From positions 1-20,917 of the IMG/VR virus record IMGVR_UViG_3300021356_000207: a stretch of DNA of 20,917 bases. The stretch is one strand, 5' to 3'. The position numbers and the translations under genes are program-made. Within the stretch, counting starts at the first letter, position 1. Every line of letters starts with the position of its first letter. This DNA comes from a virus. The notes beneath the pieces were generated by a model that had not been told where the DNA came from, did not search any database, and worked only from the letters and a program-made list of their open reading frames with translations. Of this stretch, positions 19,372 through 20,917 are shown one piece after another.

Positions 19372-20018
19372 GCGAAGAAACGGGTTTAGACGGCGCAGAC
19401 ATCACCGAAGCCGTCGAATCGGACTCTGAAGCGGTAGAGACTGCCGACAACGCCGCAGAGGAGCAAGAAGCTGTTGAAGTGCAGGCCACAGACACTGAGG
19501 ACACCGACGATAAAGGTGACGAAGGCGAAGGCGACGACGATGCAGCAGAGGTGCCTGAGGAGTATGCGGATTTTGATCTACCCGAAGGCATGGAAGTCGA
19601 CACGGAAATGCTTGGCGCGTTCAAAGATGAGGCCAAAGAGTTAGGGCTGACTCAGGAACAGGCGCAAAAACTGGTCGACCGATATGTCAAGGGTGCAGAT
19701 TTAGCCGCTGAAAAGCAGGTTGAGCAGTGGAATAACATCCAGAAAGAGTGGGTCAACGCCGTTAAAGCTGATGATGAGATTGGCGGCAAAGACATGGACG
19801 AGAAGATTGCAGTGGCTAACCAGGCCATCACGCAGTTTGGGACCAAGGAACTCGTGGATGCCTTGCAGATGCACGGTTACGGGAACCACCCGGAAGTCGT
19901 GCGATTTATGTATCGCGTCGGCAAACAGTTGACGCAATCGGAGGCGAAAACAGCGTCTCCTGCGTCGAATGAAACCATCGTTGACCGTTGGTACGGCAAC
20001 ACTTCAGAAGGAAACTAA
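19368..20018 (+). CDS. Capsid scaffolding protein
   Basis: The 216-aa product has a very acidic, disordered N-terminal third (Glu/Asp/Ala runs) followed by YADFDLPEGMEVDTEMLGAF, a helical LGLTQEQAQKLVDRYV and a C-terminal DRWYGNTSEGN. Such a layout is typical of phage scaffolds placed directly before the major capsid gene; the C-terminus would bind the capsid. No protease motif is visible. The ATG overlaps the Bbp19-like stop (ATGA). Confidence 0.85.
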   Translation: MSEETGLDGADITEAVESDSEAVETADNAAEEQEAVEVQATDTEDTDDKGDEGEGDDDAAEVPEEYADFDLPEGMEVDTEMLGAFKDEAKELGLTQEQAQKLVDRYVKGADLAAEKQVEQWNNIQKEWVNAVKADDEIGGKDMDEKIAVANQAITQFGTKELVDALQMHGYGNHPEVVRFMYRVGKQLTQSEAKTASPASNETIVDRWYGNTSEGN

Positions 20019-20021
20019 CTA

Positions 20022-20917
20022 ATGGCTACCATTGGAAACACCTTCCTTGGCTTGGCGGATATCTACAAAAGCCAAACCAAGACGGGTCAAATGGCCGACA
20101 TTATCAATATGTTGGCGCAAACGAATGCGATGATGGACGACGCTGTCGTTCGCCAGTGCAACCAAGGCAAGACTCACACGCACACTGTGCTGTCGGGCCT
20201 GCCGAGCGTTACCTGGGGTAAGCTCTACACGGGTATCCCTAACAGTAAAGCTCAGCGCACCCAGGTCGAAGACACCACGGGTTTCGTGGAAGGTCGTTCA
20301 ACCGTTGATGCACGGCTTGCTGAAGTTGAGCCCAACCTCAACGCATTCCGGCTACAAGAAGCGCAGGCGTACCTTGAGGCGATGTCTCAGGAACACCAGC
20401 GTGCGGTTATCTACGAGAGCCAGGACTCCAGCCCGGAGAAAATCACCGGATTGGCACCACGTTTTAGCAGCCTGTCTGCCGAGAACGGTTCTCAGATTGT
20501 TGACGGCGGCGGCACGGGTTCTGATAACACCTCCGTGTGGTTCATCACCTGGGGTCTTGACTCCTGCCACCTGATTTACCCTGAAGGCACCAGCGGTGGT
20601 CTGATTCGCGAAGACCACGGCAAGCAGCGCGTTCTGGACGGTTCTGGCAACGCTTATTACGCGTTTGAAGAAACCTTCCGTATGCACAGTGGTGTGGCAG
20701 TCCGTGACTGGCGTAAAATTGTACGCGTGGCTAACATCGACGTTAGCGACATGCAGGCAGGCACTGTGGATTTGTATGGACTGATGCGTAAAGCGTATTA
20801 CCAGATTCACGGCATCCGCACGCTGGACAACGGCACTGTAAGCGGTGGCATCGACGGTAACTTTGGCCGAGGCCGCACGGTTATCTACTGCAACAAAGAC
20901 GTGTTTGAGGCGCTCGA
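20022..20917 (+). CDS. Major capsid protein (3' end cut by window)
   Basis: The frame is open from ATG 20022 to the window end (298 codons seen). AAGGA lies about nine bases upstream. TIGNTFLGLADIYKSQTKTG, then NMLAQTNAMMDDAVVRQCNQ, THTVLSGLPSVTWGKLYTGI and EVEPNLNAFRLQEAQAYLEA are typical of the BPP-1-type major capsid protein (Bbp17-like, HK97 fold). The middle holds YESQDSSPEKITGLAPRF and a FITWGLDSCHLIYPEG segment. The position right after the scaffold agrees. Confidence 0.9.
   Translation, partial: MATIGNTFLGLADIYKSQTKTGQMADIINMLAQTNAMMDDAVVRQCNQGKTHTHTVLSGLPSVTWGKLYTGIPNSKAQRTQVEDTTGFVEGRSTVDARLAEVEPNLNAFRLQEAQAYLEAMSQEHQRAVIYESQDSSPEKITGLAPRFSSLSAENGSQIVDGGGTGSDNTSVWFITWGLDSCHLIYPEGTSGGLIREDHGKQRVLDGSGNAYYAFEETFRMHSGVAVRDWRKIVRVANIDVSDMQAGTVDLYGLMRKAYYQIHGIRTLDNGTVSGGIDGNFGRGRTVIYCNKDVFEAL

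Overview
The window is one contiguous stretch of a double-stranded DNA tailed phage or prophage. Several things point this way: a complete head-gene order (small terminase, large terminase, portal, Bbp19-like protein, scaffold, major capsid), a RecT/exonuclease recombination pair, a primase-helicase, an M15-type endolysin, an ArdA antirestriction protein, and many tiny genes joined by ATGA or TAATG overlaps. The head genes resemble the short-tailed phages related to Bordetella phage BPP-1, so I read it as a podovirus-like phage of a Gram-negative (proteobacterial) host. The host cannot be named from the sequence. No integrase, RNA polymerase, tRNA, rRNA or CRISPR array is visible.

Layout. Two tiny Lys-rich genes (1-194, +) look like the end of a rightward late transcript. 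A leftward recombination operon follows (1988 down to 259: YqaJ-type exonuclease, then RecT), with a promoter, a 16-bp palindromic operator and three tandem 23-bp repeats upstream of it. A leftward M15 endolysin lies at 2143-2598. A rightward operon (2653-5542) holds a small HTH protein, an SF2 helicase, a VRR-NUC nuclease, two membrane-anchored proteins and a 57-aa protein. It meets the end of the large leftward block with no gap (5542/5543), and a hairpin covers both stop codons. The leftward block (14383 down to 5543) carries mostly small accessory proteins: a DUF7227-like Cys-rich protein, ArdA, acidic small proteins, an XF1762-like protein, two tandem Cro-like HTH paralogues, the primase-helicase, and a PAPS-reductase-like gene split by a frameshift. 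A divergent control region (14384-14542) with two palindromic operators separates this block from two rightward genes (14543-15285). A 266-bp non-coding stretch follows, with a long inverted repeat, an AT-rich core and an array of G-tracts. The head morphogenesis genes then run rightward from a clear promoter to the window end, where the major capsid gene is cut.

How it fits together. Exonuclease and RecT form a recombination pair. The primase-helicase, SF2 helicase and VRR-NUC nuclease are DNA-replication and repair functions. ArdA and probably some of the acidic neighbours protect incoming DNA. Three exact TTGTC-N6-GACAA palindromes lie at divergent or early promoters and suggest a repressor-controlled early switch. 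The tandem HTH paralogues are the best candidates in the window to bind them or the related TTGAC-N6-GTCAA sites. No stretch longer than 300 bases lacks a gene.
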